From assembly GCA_028291445.1 (NCBI GenBank), contig JAQGIA010000116.1, forward strand, positions 1-22,223: a DNA stretch of 22,223 bases, given 5' to 3'. This document shows, piece by piece, positions 15,447 to 21,670 of this stretch. The number at the start of each line of letters is the position of its first letter. Positions within the stretch are counted from its first letter, which is position 1. The translations under genes were made by a program, and so were the position numbers. This stretch comes from Belnapia sp. (GTDB taxonomy: Bacteria > Pseudomonadota > Alphaproteobacteria > Acetobacterales > Acetobacteraceae). Under the pieces are notes generated by a model. That model did not search any database, was not told where the DNA came from, and saw only the letters and a program-made list of their open reading frames with translations.

Positions 15447-15465
15447 GTACCGACCGGTTCGGTAC
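15447..15465. promoter_or_regulatory. Operator-like inverted repeat upstream of the HExxH gene
   Basis: The sequence GTACCGACCGGTTCGGTAC has perfect 7-bp arms (GTACCGA/TCGGTAC) around a 5-nt centre. It lies 9 nt upstream of the ribosome-binding site of the minus-strand HExxH gene. The ACCGACCGG-type symmetric core resembles operators of TetR-family repressors. No regulator gene is visible next to it. Confidence 0.6.
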
Positions 15466-15681
15466 TGGATTGCGGCAGGAACGATACTGCCCAGCATCGA
15501 TGCGGGTCACGGCGTAAACGGACGAGTCTTCAATGCACACGACGAAGTAATCGCCGGGCCGGGCGACAGGCAGTCTTGCTAGGAGGTGGCCTGTTCCAAA
15601 GGACGCGCGCCGCATAAGCCCGCAGGCTGTACTCCCTTGCCCTCTCGGCGCTTCTGGCGCGGTACGACGCCGGGTGGAGCG

Positions 15682-16356
15682 TCAGCTTTCCAGCTCGCTG
15701 TCCCAGTACAGATAATCCCGCCAGCTCCCATGCAGGTAGTTCGGCGGAAAGGCCCGGCCGTTCTCCTGCAATTCCCAGCTGGTCGGCTGCCGCGGCACCC
15801 CGCGCGGATGCATCCGGCATTCCTGCGGCAGCCGGGCGCCCTTGCGCAGGTTGCAGGGCCCGCAGGCGGTGCAGACATTCTCCCAGGTGGTCCGCCCGCC
15901 GCGGCTGCGCGGGACGACATGGTCGAAGGTCAGATCATGGGTCGGCCGCCCTTCGCCGCAGTACTGGCATTCGAAGCGGTCGCGCAGGAAAACGTTGAAG
16001 CGGGTGAAGGCCGGGCGCCGTGCCGCCGGGATGTATTCCTTCAGCGCGATCACGCTGGGCAGCCGCATCGACAGCGTCGGCGAATGCACCTCGGTCTCGT
16101 ACTCGTTCAGCACGGAGACGCGGTCGAGGAAGACCGCCTTCACCGCGTCCTGCCAGGACCAGATCGATAGGGGGAAATATGAAAGCGGCCGGAAATCCGC
16201 ATTCAACACCAGGGCAGGAAAAGTTTGCCCACCGATGAACGTACCGCCGTCAGGCAAGCGCCGCTCCTCATCCGGGGCGGTGCCATCAAGCCATGGGGCC
16301 TGTCGCGGCGGAGAGGCCCCATATGCAGTGGCGCCGCCGATTATCTCCCCATTCAT
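15682..16356 (-). CDS. HNH endonuclease family protein
   Basis: This is the HNH protein conserved in many alphaproteobacteria. The N-terminal ~45 residues are variable; the conserved part begins PALVLNADFRPLSYFPLSIW. The nuclease domain has FECQYCG (Cys130 and Cys133), FDHVVPRSRGG (catalytic His146), TWENVCTACGPCN (Asn160 and the second Cys pair) and a closing RKG. Family members cut DNA in vitro in some cases, but the cellular role of this conserved chromosomal form is unknown. ATG at 16356 is chosen over a TTG at 16380; no strong ribosome-binding site is seen. It follows the carboxylesterase on the same strand after 53 bp and may be co-transcribed. A 258-bp gap separates it from the HExxH gene. 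Confidence 0.9.
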   Translation of the reverse strand: MNGEIIGGATAYGASPPRQAPWLDGTAPDEERRLPDGGTFIGGQTFPALVLNADFRPLSYFPLSIWSWQDAVKAVFLDRVSVLNEYETEVHSPTLSMRLPSVIALKEYIPAARRPAFTRFNVFLRDRFECQYCGEGRPTHDLTFDHVVPRSRGGRTTWENVCTACGPCNLRKGARLPQECRMHPRGVPRQPTSWELQENGRAFPPNYLHGSWRDYLYWDSELES

Positions 16357-16409
16357 GCCAGTCCCGTCGCAGCGGTGCAACAGGGGCCCTCGGTCGTTTC
16401 ATGGATGCG

Positions 16410-17078
16410 TCACACGGATCGGCCCAAAGGAGGGAAGACGCGGCCCAGCATCGCCGCCCCCGCCGCCAGCCCGGCCGGATCGATGCCATGCCCGAGCCCT
16501 GGGCGGTACAGCGCCTCCACCGGCACCCCGGCGGCGCGCAGCGCCTGCTCCGCCGCGCGGCTGGCGGCGACCGGCACGATGTCATCCGCCTCGCCATGCA
16601 CCAGCAGCACCGGCGGCCGGCCGCCGAGCTCGGTGGCCAGCGCCTCGGCGCCCAGCAGCGCCCCGGAATAGCCGAGGATCGCTGCCGGCGGCACCCGCCG
16701 CCGCAACCCGGTGTACAGCGCCATCATGCAGCCCTGGCTGAAGCCGGCCAGCGCCAGCGCCGCATCATCCAGGCCCAGCCGCGCCAGCTCCGCCGTGATG
16801 AAGGCGTCCAGCCCTGCCGCCGCCTGCCGGGCGCCGGCGGCCATCACCGCCGGCGTGCGATCCTGCAGGCTGAACCATTGCCGGCCATAGGACGCCATGT
16901 CGCAGGGCTGCGGCGCATCCGGCGCGACGAAGGCGGCACTCGGCAGCGCCGCCGCCCAGTCCGGGGCGAGGCCGATCAGATCCGCCCCATCCGCCCCAAG
17001 CCCATGCAGCAGCACCACCAACTGCCGCGGCGCACCACCCGCCACCGGGCCGAAGCGCGGCCCATCCAATTCCGCCAT
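16410..17078 (-). CDS. Alpha/beta-hydrolase, phospholipase/carboxylesterase family
   Basis: The 222-residue protein matches the small esterase family (YpfH/carboxylesterase type) in length and motifs: oxyanion-hole LHGLGADGADL near residues 25-33, nucleophile Ser114 in GFSQG, Asp165 or Asp166 in HGEADDIVP, and His196 in GLGHGID. It should hydrolyse short acyl esters or thioesters in the cytoplasm; the natural substrate is unknown. ATG at 17078 is chosen because upstream codons fall in an intergenic repeat and carry no homology. AAGGGA lies 9 nt upstream. It is divergent from gluQ. Confidence 0.9.
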   Translation of the reverse strand: MAELDGPRFGPVAGGAPRQLVVLLHGLGADGADLIGLAPDWAAALPSAAFVAPDAPQPCDMASYGRQWFSLQDRTPAVMAAGARQAAAGLDAFITAELARLGLDDAALALAGFSQGCMMALYTGLRRRVPPAAILGYSGALLGAEALATELGGRPPVLLVHGEADDIVPVAASRAAEQALRAAGVPVEALYRPGLGHGIDPAGLAAGAAMLGRVFPPLGRSV

Positions 17079-17091
17079 CCCGCTTGTTCCC

Positions 17092-17149
17092 TTATCCCCA
17101 CGGGTCTTGTCCCCGGCCATTGTCCCCAATGGTCTTGTCCCCAATGGCC
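17092..17149. repeat. Four degenerate 13-15-nt units between the esterase and gluQ genes
   Basis: TTATCCCC or TTGTCCCC begins at 17092, 17107, 17120 and 17135. The last two units are TTGTCCCCAATGGTC and TTGTCCCCAATGGCC. They fill most of the 95-bp divergent intergenic space, where promoters for both genes should lie. Confidence 0.8.
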
Positions 17150-17173
17150 CGCAACCGCTACCGAAGCGGCCGC

Positions 17174-18028
17174 ATGGCCGCAACCGTCACCCGCTTCGCC
17201 CCGAGCCCGACCGGGCTGCTGCATCTCGGCCATGCCCATGCGGCACTGGCCGCCTGGCGGGCCGGGGATCGCTGCCTGCTGCGGATCGAGGATATCGACG
17301 CGACCCGCTGCCGCCCCGAATACACCGCAGCGATCTTCGAGGACCTGACCTGGCTCGGTCTCGCCTGGGATGCCCCGCCGCGGCGCCAATCCGCCCATAT
17401 GGCGGAGTACCGCCAGGCGCTGGACCGGCTGGCCGGGCGCGGCCTGCTCTACCCCTGCTTCTGCACCAGGGCCGAGATCGCCCAGGAGACCGCCGCCGCC
17501 AGCCAGGCGCCGCATATCCCGCCGATGGGCCCGGATGGCCCGCTCTACCCCGGCACCTGCCGCCGCCTCGCCCCCGCCGCCCGGGCGGCCCGGCTGGCCC
17601 GGGGCGATGCCTATGCCCTTCGCCTCGACATGACGGCCGCCCTGGCCGCGGCGCCGACCGAGCTGAGTTTCCACGAGGCCGGGGAGGGGAGGCTCCGCTG
17701 CGACCCGGCGCAATTCGGCGACGTGGTGCTGGCGCGGAAGGACGTCCCGGCCAGCTACCACCTCTGCGTCACCCATGACGATGCGCTGCAAGGGGTCACC
17801 CTGGTGACCCGCGGCACCGACCTGAAGCCGGCGACCCATCTGCACCGCCTGCTCCAGGCCCTGCTCGGCTGGCCGGAGCCGGCCTATGCCCATCACCCGC
17901 TGCTGACCGATGCCGCCGGCCGCCGCCTGGCCAAGCGCGACGGCGCCCCAAGCCTGCGGTCGCTACGGGAGGCCGGCCGCAGCCCGGCCGAAATCCGCGC
18001 CCTGGCCGGCTTCCCCGACCCGGGCTGA
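17174..18028 (+). CDS. gluQ: Glutamyl-Q tRNA(Asp) synthetase
   Basis: GluQ attaches glutamate to the queuosine at position 34 of tRNA(Asp), the final tailoring of that base. The 284-residue protein is a truncated glutamyl-tRNA synthetase without an anticodon-binding domain, as expected. It has the [13 protein letters not shown] start with the HIGH-like HLGH (residues 17-20), the RIEDIDATR motif, the zinc site Cys95-x-Cys97, Tyr125 and Cys129, and the KMSKS-like [10 protein letters not shown] near the C-terminus. ATG at 17174 is chosen over in-frame starts at 17084 and 17144 because family homology begins immediately and the upstream stretch is the repeat region. Its presence implies the organism makes or takes up queuine/queuosine. 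Confidence 0.95.
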   Translation: MAATVTRFAPSPTGLLHLGHAHAALAAWRAGDRCLLRIEDIDATRCRPEYTAAIFEDLTWLGLAWDAPPRRQSAHMAEYRQALDRLAGRGLLYPCFCTRAEIAQETAAASQAPHIPPMGPDGPLYPGTCRRLAPAARAARLARGDAYALRLDMTAALAAAPTELSFHEAGEGRLRCDPAQFGDVVLARKDVPASYHLCVTHDDALQGVTLVTRGTDLKPATHLHRLLQALLGWPEPAYAHHPLLTDAAGRRLAKRDGAPSLRSLREAGRSPAEIRALAGFPDPG

Positions 18029-18070
18029 AGCCTGCGGACTTCCGCCGGGGTGTCGGCGATGCGCTTCCGA

Positions 18071-18146
18071 TGGCCGATCCGTACTGTTGGCCCGGCCTGT
18101 ACCGGTGGCCCAGGCTGACCGATGGCCCAGCCTGTACCGATGGCCC
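18071..18146. repeat. Five degenerate 17-18-nt units between gluQ and coaA
   Basis: TGGCC(C/G) recurs at 18071, 18088, 18106, 18123 and 18141, with intervals of 17, 18, 17 and 18 nt. The internal parts are variants of CTGTACCGATGGCCCAGC. Because the interval is not a multiple of three, the array is not a conserved coding segment even though an open frame happens to cross it. The same 158-bp gap must hold the coaA start region. Confidence 0.8.
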
Positions 18147-18186
18147 CCGGTTTTGGGCTTTCGCCGTGGCATGGCACCATGCCGCA

Positions 18187-19203
18187 ATGCAAGCCGCCTC
18201 GCTGATGCCCGACGCCCCGCTCCAGAAACCTCCCGCCATCGGCCCGGGCGCCACGCCACCCGATGGGCCGCTCGACGGTCCCTTGGCCGAGCCCGCCTAC
18301 CGGGTCTTCGACCGGCCGGCCTGGGCGGCGCTGCGGGCCAATACCCCGCTCTCGCTCACCAGGGCGGATATCGCCGCGCTGCGCGGCATCAACGACACCG
18401 TCTCGCTGGCCGAGGTGCAGGACATCTACCTGCCGCTGTCCCGCCTGCTGAATTTGCAGGTGCGCGCCGCGCGGCGGCTGGCCATGGCGCAGGACAGCTT
18501 CCTCGGCCACCAGGCGGCGCCACCGCCCTATATCATCGGCGTCGCCGGCAGCGTGGCGGTGGGGAAAAGCACGCTGGCCCGTGTCCTCCAGGCTATCCTG
18601 GCGCGATGGCCGGACCATCCGCGGGTCGAGCTGGTCACCACCGACGGCTTCCTCCATCCGACCCGGGTCTTGCAGGAACGCGGGCTGATGCGCCGCAAGG
18701 GCTTCCCCGAAAGCTACGACCTGCGCCGCATGCTAGAATTCCTGAACGCGTTGAAGTCCGGCGCGGCGGAAGTGGCGGCGCCGGTCTATTCGCATCTCAA
18801 ATACGATATCATCCCCGGCGAAGCGCAGGTGCTGCGGCGTCCCGACATCGTGATATTCGAGGGGCTGAACGTCCTCCAGCACGCCGCCGGGGCGCCCATC
18901 GTCGCCTCGGATTTCTTCGACTTCTCGATTTATCTCGATGCCGCAGAGGCGGCGATCGAGGCCTGGTACATCGAGCGCTTCCTGCTGCTGCAGAAAATCG
19001 CCTTCCCCAAGCCCGCCAGCTACTTCCACCACTACCGCGACCTGCCCCCGGACGAGGCGCGGGTGGTGGCACGCGGCATCTGGCAGGACATCAACCTGTT
19101 GAACCTGCGGGACAATATCCAGCCGACCCGGCACCGGGCGAGGCTGGTGCTGCGCAAGGGCGGTGGCCACGAGATCGAACAGGTCTGGTTGCGCCGGATG
19201 TGA
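18187..19203 (+). CDS. coaA: Type I pantothenate kinase
   Basis: CoaA phosphorylates pantothenate, the first and usually rate-limiting step of coenzyme A synthesis. The 338-residue protein has the P-loop [12 protein letters not shown] at residues 118-129, TTDGFLHP, the [11 protein letters not shown] segment, VYSHLKYDI and FEGLNVLQ, all family landmarks. The N-terminal ~35 residues are Pro/Gly/Ala-rich and unlike the family, so the start is uncertain: ATG at 18187 is used, and ATG at 18208 is possible. No clear ribosome-binding site is seen. Feedback by CoA is usual for this family but cannot be read here. It follows gluQ on the same strand after a repeat-filled gap. Confidence 0.94.
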   Translation: MQAASLMPDAPLQKPPAIGPGATPPDGPLDGPLAEPAYRVFDRPAWAALRANTPLSLTRADIAALRGINDTVSLAEVQDIYLPLSRLLNLQVRAARRLAMAQDSFLGHQAAPPPYIIGVAGSVAVGKSTLARVLQAILARWPDHPRVELVTTDGFLHPTRVLQERGLMRRKGFPESYDLRRMLEFLNALKSGAAEVAAPVYSHLKYDIIPGEAQVLRRPDIVIFEGLNVLQHAAGAPIVASDFFDFSIYLDAAEAAIEAWYIERFLLLQKIAFPKPASYFHHYRDLPPDEARVVARGIWQDINLLNLRDNIQPTRHRARLVLRKGGGHEIEQVWLRRM

Positions 19204-19216
19204 CCGGACGATAATG

Positions 19217-19241
19217 ATTCGAAATAAATATGAATTCGAAT
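19217..19241. repeat. AT-rich inverted repeat after coaA
   Basis: Arms ATTCGAA and TTCGAAT (7 bp, perfect) enclose an 11-nt A/T-rich spacer, 14 nt after the coaA stop. A TTTT run follows 8 nt later (19250-19253). It may be a weak coaA terminator or a protein-binding site; the stem is short and AT-rich. Confidence 0.55.
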
Positions 19242-19351
19242 GAATCTGGTTTTGCCGGCGCCACGGCCAATCGGAAATATCCAATCAAGACTAGGTAATC
19301 CACCCTCCCTGGCGCGACGAATTGCGGAGGAATATTCGCCTGTCGCGGCAA

Positions 19352-19380
19352 TTGCCAGACTATAGACACCGGCCTGTAGT
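19352..19380 (+). promoter_or_regulatory. Candidate sigma-70-type promoter for the GH16-like gene, overlapped by a palindrome
   Basis: TTGCCA (19352-19357) and TGTAGT (19375-19380) are 17 bp apart, matching 5 and 4 of 6 consensus positions. The perfect palindrome GGCAATTGCC (19347-19356) covers the -35 hexamer, where a bound repressor would block polymerase. Predicted transcript start near 19387. Confidence 0.4.
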
Positions 19381-19518
19381 TCATCGATTTCCGCCGGTAA
19401 GTGGCCTTGCTCTTTTCAGATTGCAGCCGCTGGCGCCCTATGGCGTTGGATGCGGCAAGAGCGGCCCGATCCGGCGCGCTTGCCCCCCAACAGATCCATC
19501 GCACCAAAGGACCACTCC

Positions 19519-20751
19519 GTGGCAACCACCCGCACGGCCAATACGATCGAAACCGACGTGCCGCTGCACGAGAGCTTCGACGACCGCCTGGGCTCCATCA
19601 ACCAGGAGACCTGGGGCGTCGATTTCTCCACCCCCGGCGAAGTCCATCTGGCCGGCAATTCCGGCATGAAGGAGCCCGGCATCGGCAATAGCTCCGGGCA
19701 CGGCTACGGCACCTATACCGTCAACGCCATGCTGAGCGGCCGGAGCAACGGCTCCGCCATCATCCTTTGGCCCGGCGACAACAAATACCCCGGCCAGGAA
19801 ATGAACCTGGCCGAGCTGACCCCCGACTACACCGGCAACCAGTATAGCACGGTGCATTGGGTCAACGAGGCGGGCCAGAACGTCAATATCATCACCCGCT
19901 TCAGCGGCGTGGAAAGCAACGTCTTCCACGACTACACCCTGGTCTGGGAGCCGGGGCAGATCACCTTCAAGGTCGATGGCGTGGTGCAGGGCATCGTCAC
20001 CGAGCATGTCCCGGTCGATTTCGACAATGGTGGCATGAACAACACCATCGGCTTCCTGAACAACCAGCCGAATACCTCAATGACCGTCCGCCAGGTGGAT
20101 TACACGCCGCTCGGCATCACCACGGCCCCGGTGGCCGCCGGCACTGGCGCCGCGGTGGATTGGGAAGCCCTGGCGGCCCAGGCGAAGGCGAATTTCGCGG
20201 CGACTGGCCACTGGTTCTACGACATGCCCGGCACCACGCCGGCCCACGTCGACCCGGCCCCGGCCACCCCGGTCATCGTCCCGCCCGTCGCCACCACCCC
20301 CGTCGTTGTCCCCCCCGTCGCAACCCCGGGGACCAGCGCGCCGGCAACCCCCGCCGCCCCGGTGGACTGGACCGCGCTGGCCGCCGAGGCGACCGCGAAT
20401 TTCGAAGCGACGGGCCATTGGTTCTACACCAGCCCGACCGCACCCGCCGCGCCGCCGGCCACCACGCCGGTCACTGCCACACCTGTCACCCCCACACCCG
20501 TCACCACGGCGCCGGCCACCGGTGCACCGGCCGCGGCCCATGTGGATTGGGATGCGCTGGCCGCCCAGGCGACCGCGAATTTCAACGCCACCGGCCACTG
20601 GTTCTACGACGCTCCCGGCACGACGCATGCGGCCACGCCGGCCGCCCCGGCCACGGCCCCGGCCCAACCGGCCGCGGCGCCGGTCGACTGGTATGCGCTG
20701 GCCGCCCAGGCAACGGCGAACTTCGAGGCCACCGGCCACTGGTTCATCTGA
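19519..20751 (+). CDS. GH16-like (concanavalin A-like) protein with four C-terminal repeats
   Basis: GTG at 19519 is chosen because AAAGGA (19506-19511) lies 7 nt upstream. Residues ~15-210 are a GH16-type beta-jelly roll (GYGTYTVNAMLSG, IILWPGDNKYPG, HDYTLVWEPGQITFKVDG). The catalytic motif, normally ExDxxE, reads Glu94-Met-Asn96-Leu-Ala-Glu99: both glutamates remain, the central Asp is Asn. The rest is Pro/Thr/Ala-rich linker carrying four copies of a ~23-residue unit, consensus VDWxALAAQATANFxATGHWF. There is no Sec or Tat signal, no RTX repeat and no cysteine. If exported, it would need a C-terminal signal or another route. It could be a polysaccharide-binding or -cleaving surface protein; the function of the repeats is unknown to me. 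Confidence 0.85.
   Translation: MATTRTANTIETDVPLHESFDDRLGSINQETWGVDFSTPGEVHLAGNSGMKEPGIGNSSGHGYGTYTVNAMLSGRSNGSAIILWPGDNKYPGQEMNLAELTPDYTGNQYSTVHWVNEAGQNVNIITRFSGVESNVFHDYTLVWEPGQITFKVDGVVQGIVTEHVPVDFDNGGMNNTIGFLNNQPNTSMTVRQVDYTPLGITTAPVAAGTGAAVDWEALAAQAKANFAATGHWFYDMPGTTPAHVDPAPATPVIVPPVATTPVVVPPVATPGTSAPATPAAPVDWTALAAEATANFEATGHWFYTSPTAPAAPPATTPVTATPVTPTPVTTAPATGAPAAAHVDWDALAAQATANFNATGHWFYDAPGTTHAATPAAPATAPAQPAAAPVDWYALAAQATANFEATGHWFI
20155..20748 (+). repeat. Four copies of a VDW...ATGHWF repeat at the C-terminus of the GH16-like protein
   Basis: Copies lie at 20155-20223, 20362-20430, 20542-20610 and 20683-20748. Each begins Val-Asp-Trp and ends Gly-His-Trp-Phe, followed by Tyr-Asp, Tyr-Thr, Tyr-Asp and, in the last copy, Ile and the stop. 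Linkers shorten along the gene: 46, 37 and 24 residues. The units are more alike in protein than expected for linker sequence, so the unit itself appears to be selected. Confidence 0.92.
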
Positions 20752-20770
20752 TCCAGCGGGTCATCGGATA

Positions 20771-20799
20771 GGCAGGGGCGCCACCAAGGCGCCCCTGCC
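20771..20799. terminator. Perfect 12-bp hairpin between convergent genes
   Basis: GGCAGGGGCGCC (20771-20782) and GGCGCCCCTGCC (20788-20799) pair perfectly around the 5-nt loop ACCAA. The hairpin is 19 nt after the GH16-like stop and 3 nt past the panC stop, so it suits both convergent genes. No T-run follows on either strand, as is common in high-GC genomes. Confidence 0.82.
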
Positions 20800-20802
20800 A
20801 TC

Positions 20803-21621
20803 TCAGCCGGCCGCCATGTTGTCCAGCAGCCGCACGCCGCCGAGCCTTGCGGCGACGATTAGCCGCCCGGGCGGCGCCGCCACCTCCCGCAGGCTCGCCG
20901 GCTCGACCAGGGCCAGGTAATCCAGCGCGAAGCCGGCGGCCGCCAGCCCGGCCCGGGCCGCCGCCAGGGCCGAGGCCGGCGCCGTGCCCTTCGCCATCGC
21001 CGCGATCGCCGCCCGCATCGCCCCCGGCAGCGCCGCCGCCTGGGCCCGTTCCGCCGCGCCGAGGAAGCGGTTGCGGGACGACATCGCCAGCCCATCCGCC
21101 TCCCGCACCGTCGGGCAGCCGATGATGCGGATCGGCATGTCGAGGTCCCGCACCACCTGGCGGATCACCTGCAGCTGCTGCCAGTCCTTCTCCCCAAACA
21201 TCGCTGCCACCGCACCGGTCTGCTGGAACAGCTTGGTGCAGACCGTGGCGACGCCGCGGAAATGCCCGGGCCGCGCGGCGCCCTCCCAGCCCTCGGCGGC
21301 GCCCTCGACCTCGATGGTGGTCGCCCGGCCCGGCGGATACATCGCCTCGACGCTCGGCAGCCAGGCCAGGTCGCAGCCAGCGGCTTCCAGCATATCGAGG
21401 TCCCGGGCCTCCTGCCGCGGGTAGCGCGAGAGATCCTCGTTCGGGCCGAATTGCAGCGGATTGACGAAGATCGAGGCGGCCACCGCCGGGGCCTCCCGCC
21501 GTGCCGCCGCCAGCAGCGAGAGATGCCCCTCGTGCAGCGCCCCCATGGTCGGGACCAGCGCCAGCGGCCCGAGGCTCGCCAGCTCGGCACGAAGGGTCGG
21601 CAGGTCTCGGGCGATACGCAT
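20803..21621 (-). CDS. panC: Pantoate--beta-alanine ligase
   Basis: PanC joins pantoate and beta-alanine with ATP to form pantothenate, the substrate of CoaA encoded about 1.6 kb away. The 272-residue protein shows PTMGALHEGHLSLL (HIGH-like, residues 24-37), FVNPLQFGPNEDLSRYPR, AMFGEKDWQQLQVIRQVV and the KMSKS-like LAMSSRNRFL, which is the full nucleotidyl-transferase layout. The ATG at 21621 is right at the start of family homology. Panthothenate-pathway partner panB is not in view. It is divergent from the RlmI-like gene, with 49 bp between starts. Cytoplasmic. Confidence 0.96.
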   Translation of the reverse strand: MRIARDLPTLRAELASLGPLALVPTMGALHEGHLSLLAAARREAPAVAASIFVNPLQFGPNEDLSRYPRQEARDLDMLEAAGCDLAWLPSVEAMYPPGRATTIEVEGAAEGWEGAARPGHFRGVATVCTKLFQQTGAVAAMFGEKDWQQLQVIRQVVRDLDMPIRIIGCPTVREADGLAMSSRNRFLGAAERAQAAALPGAMRAAIAAMAKGTAPASALAAARAGLAAAGFALDYLALVEPASLREVAAPPGRLIVAARLGGVRLLDNMAAG

Positions 21622-21670
21622 TCCGACGCATCTGCCTCATCCGCCGTTGCGCTGCAAGGCAGGCATCGCC

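Larger units (their letters stand above)
19204..19518. other. 315-bp gene-free leader between coaA and the GH16-like gene
   Basis: The first ~150 bp are distinctly A+T-rich for this genome, with many short A/T runs. It contains the inverted repeat at 19217-19241, a perfect 10-bp palindrome at 19347-19356 and a candidate promoter at 19352-19380. I find no convincing small gene or RNA. The last 130 bp would be a long 5' untranslated leader. Confidence 0.7.

Noticed and set aside
20155..20748. Spaced repeats that could suggest a CRISPR-like array
   Set aside because: The units are in-frame protein repeats with silent base differences and unequal spacers of low-complexity coding sequence.
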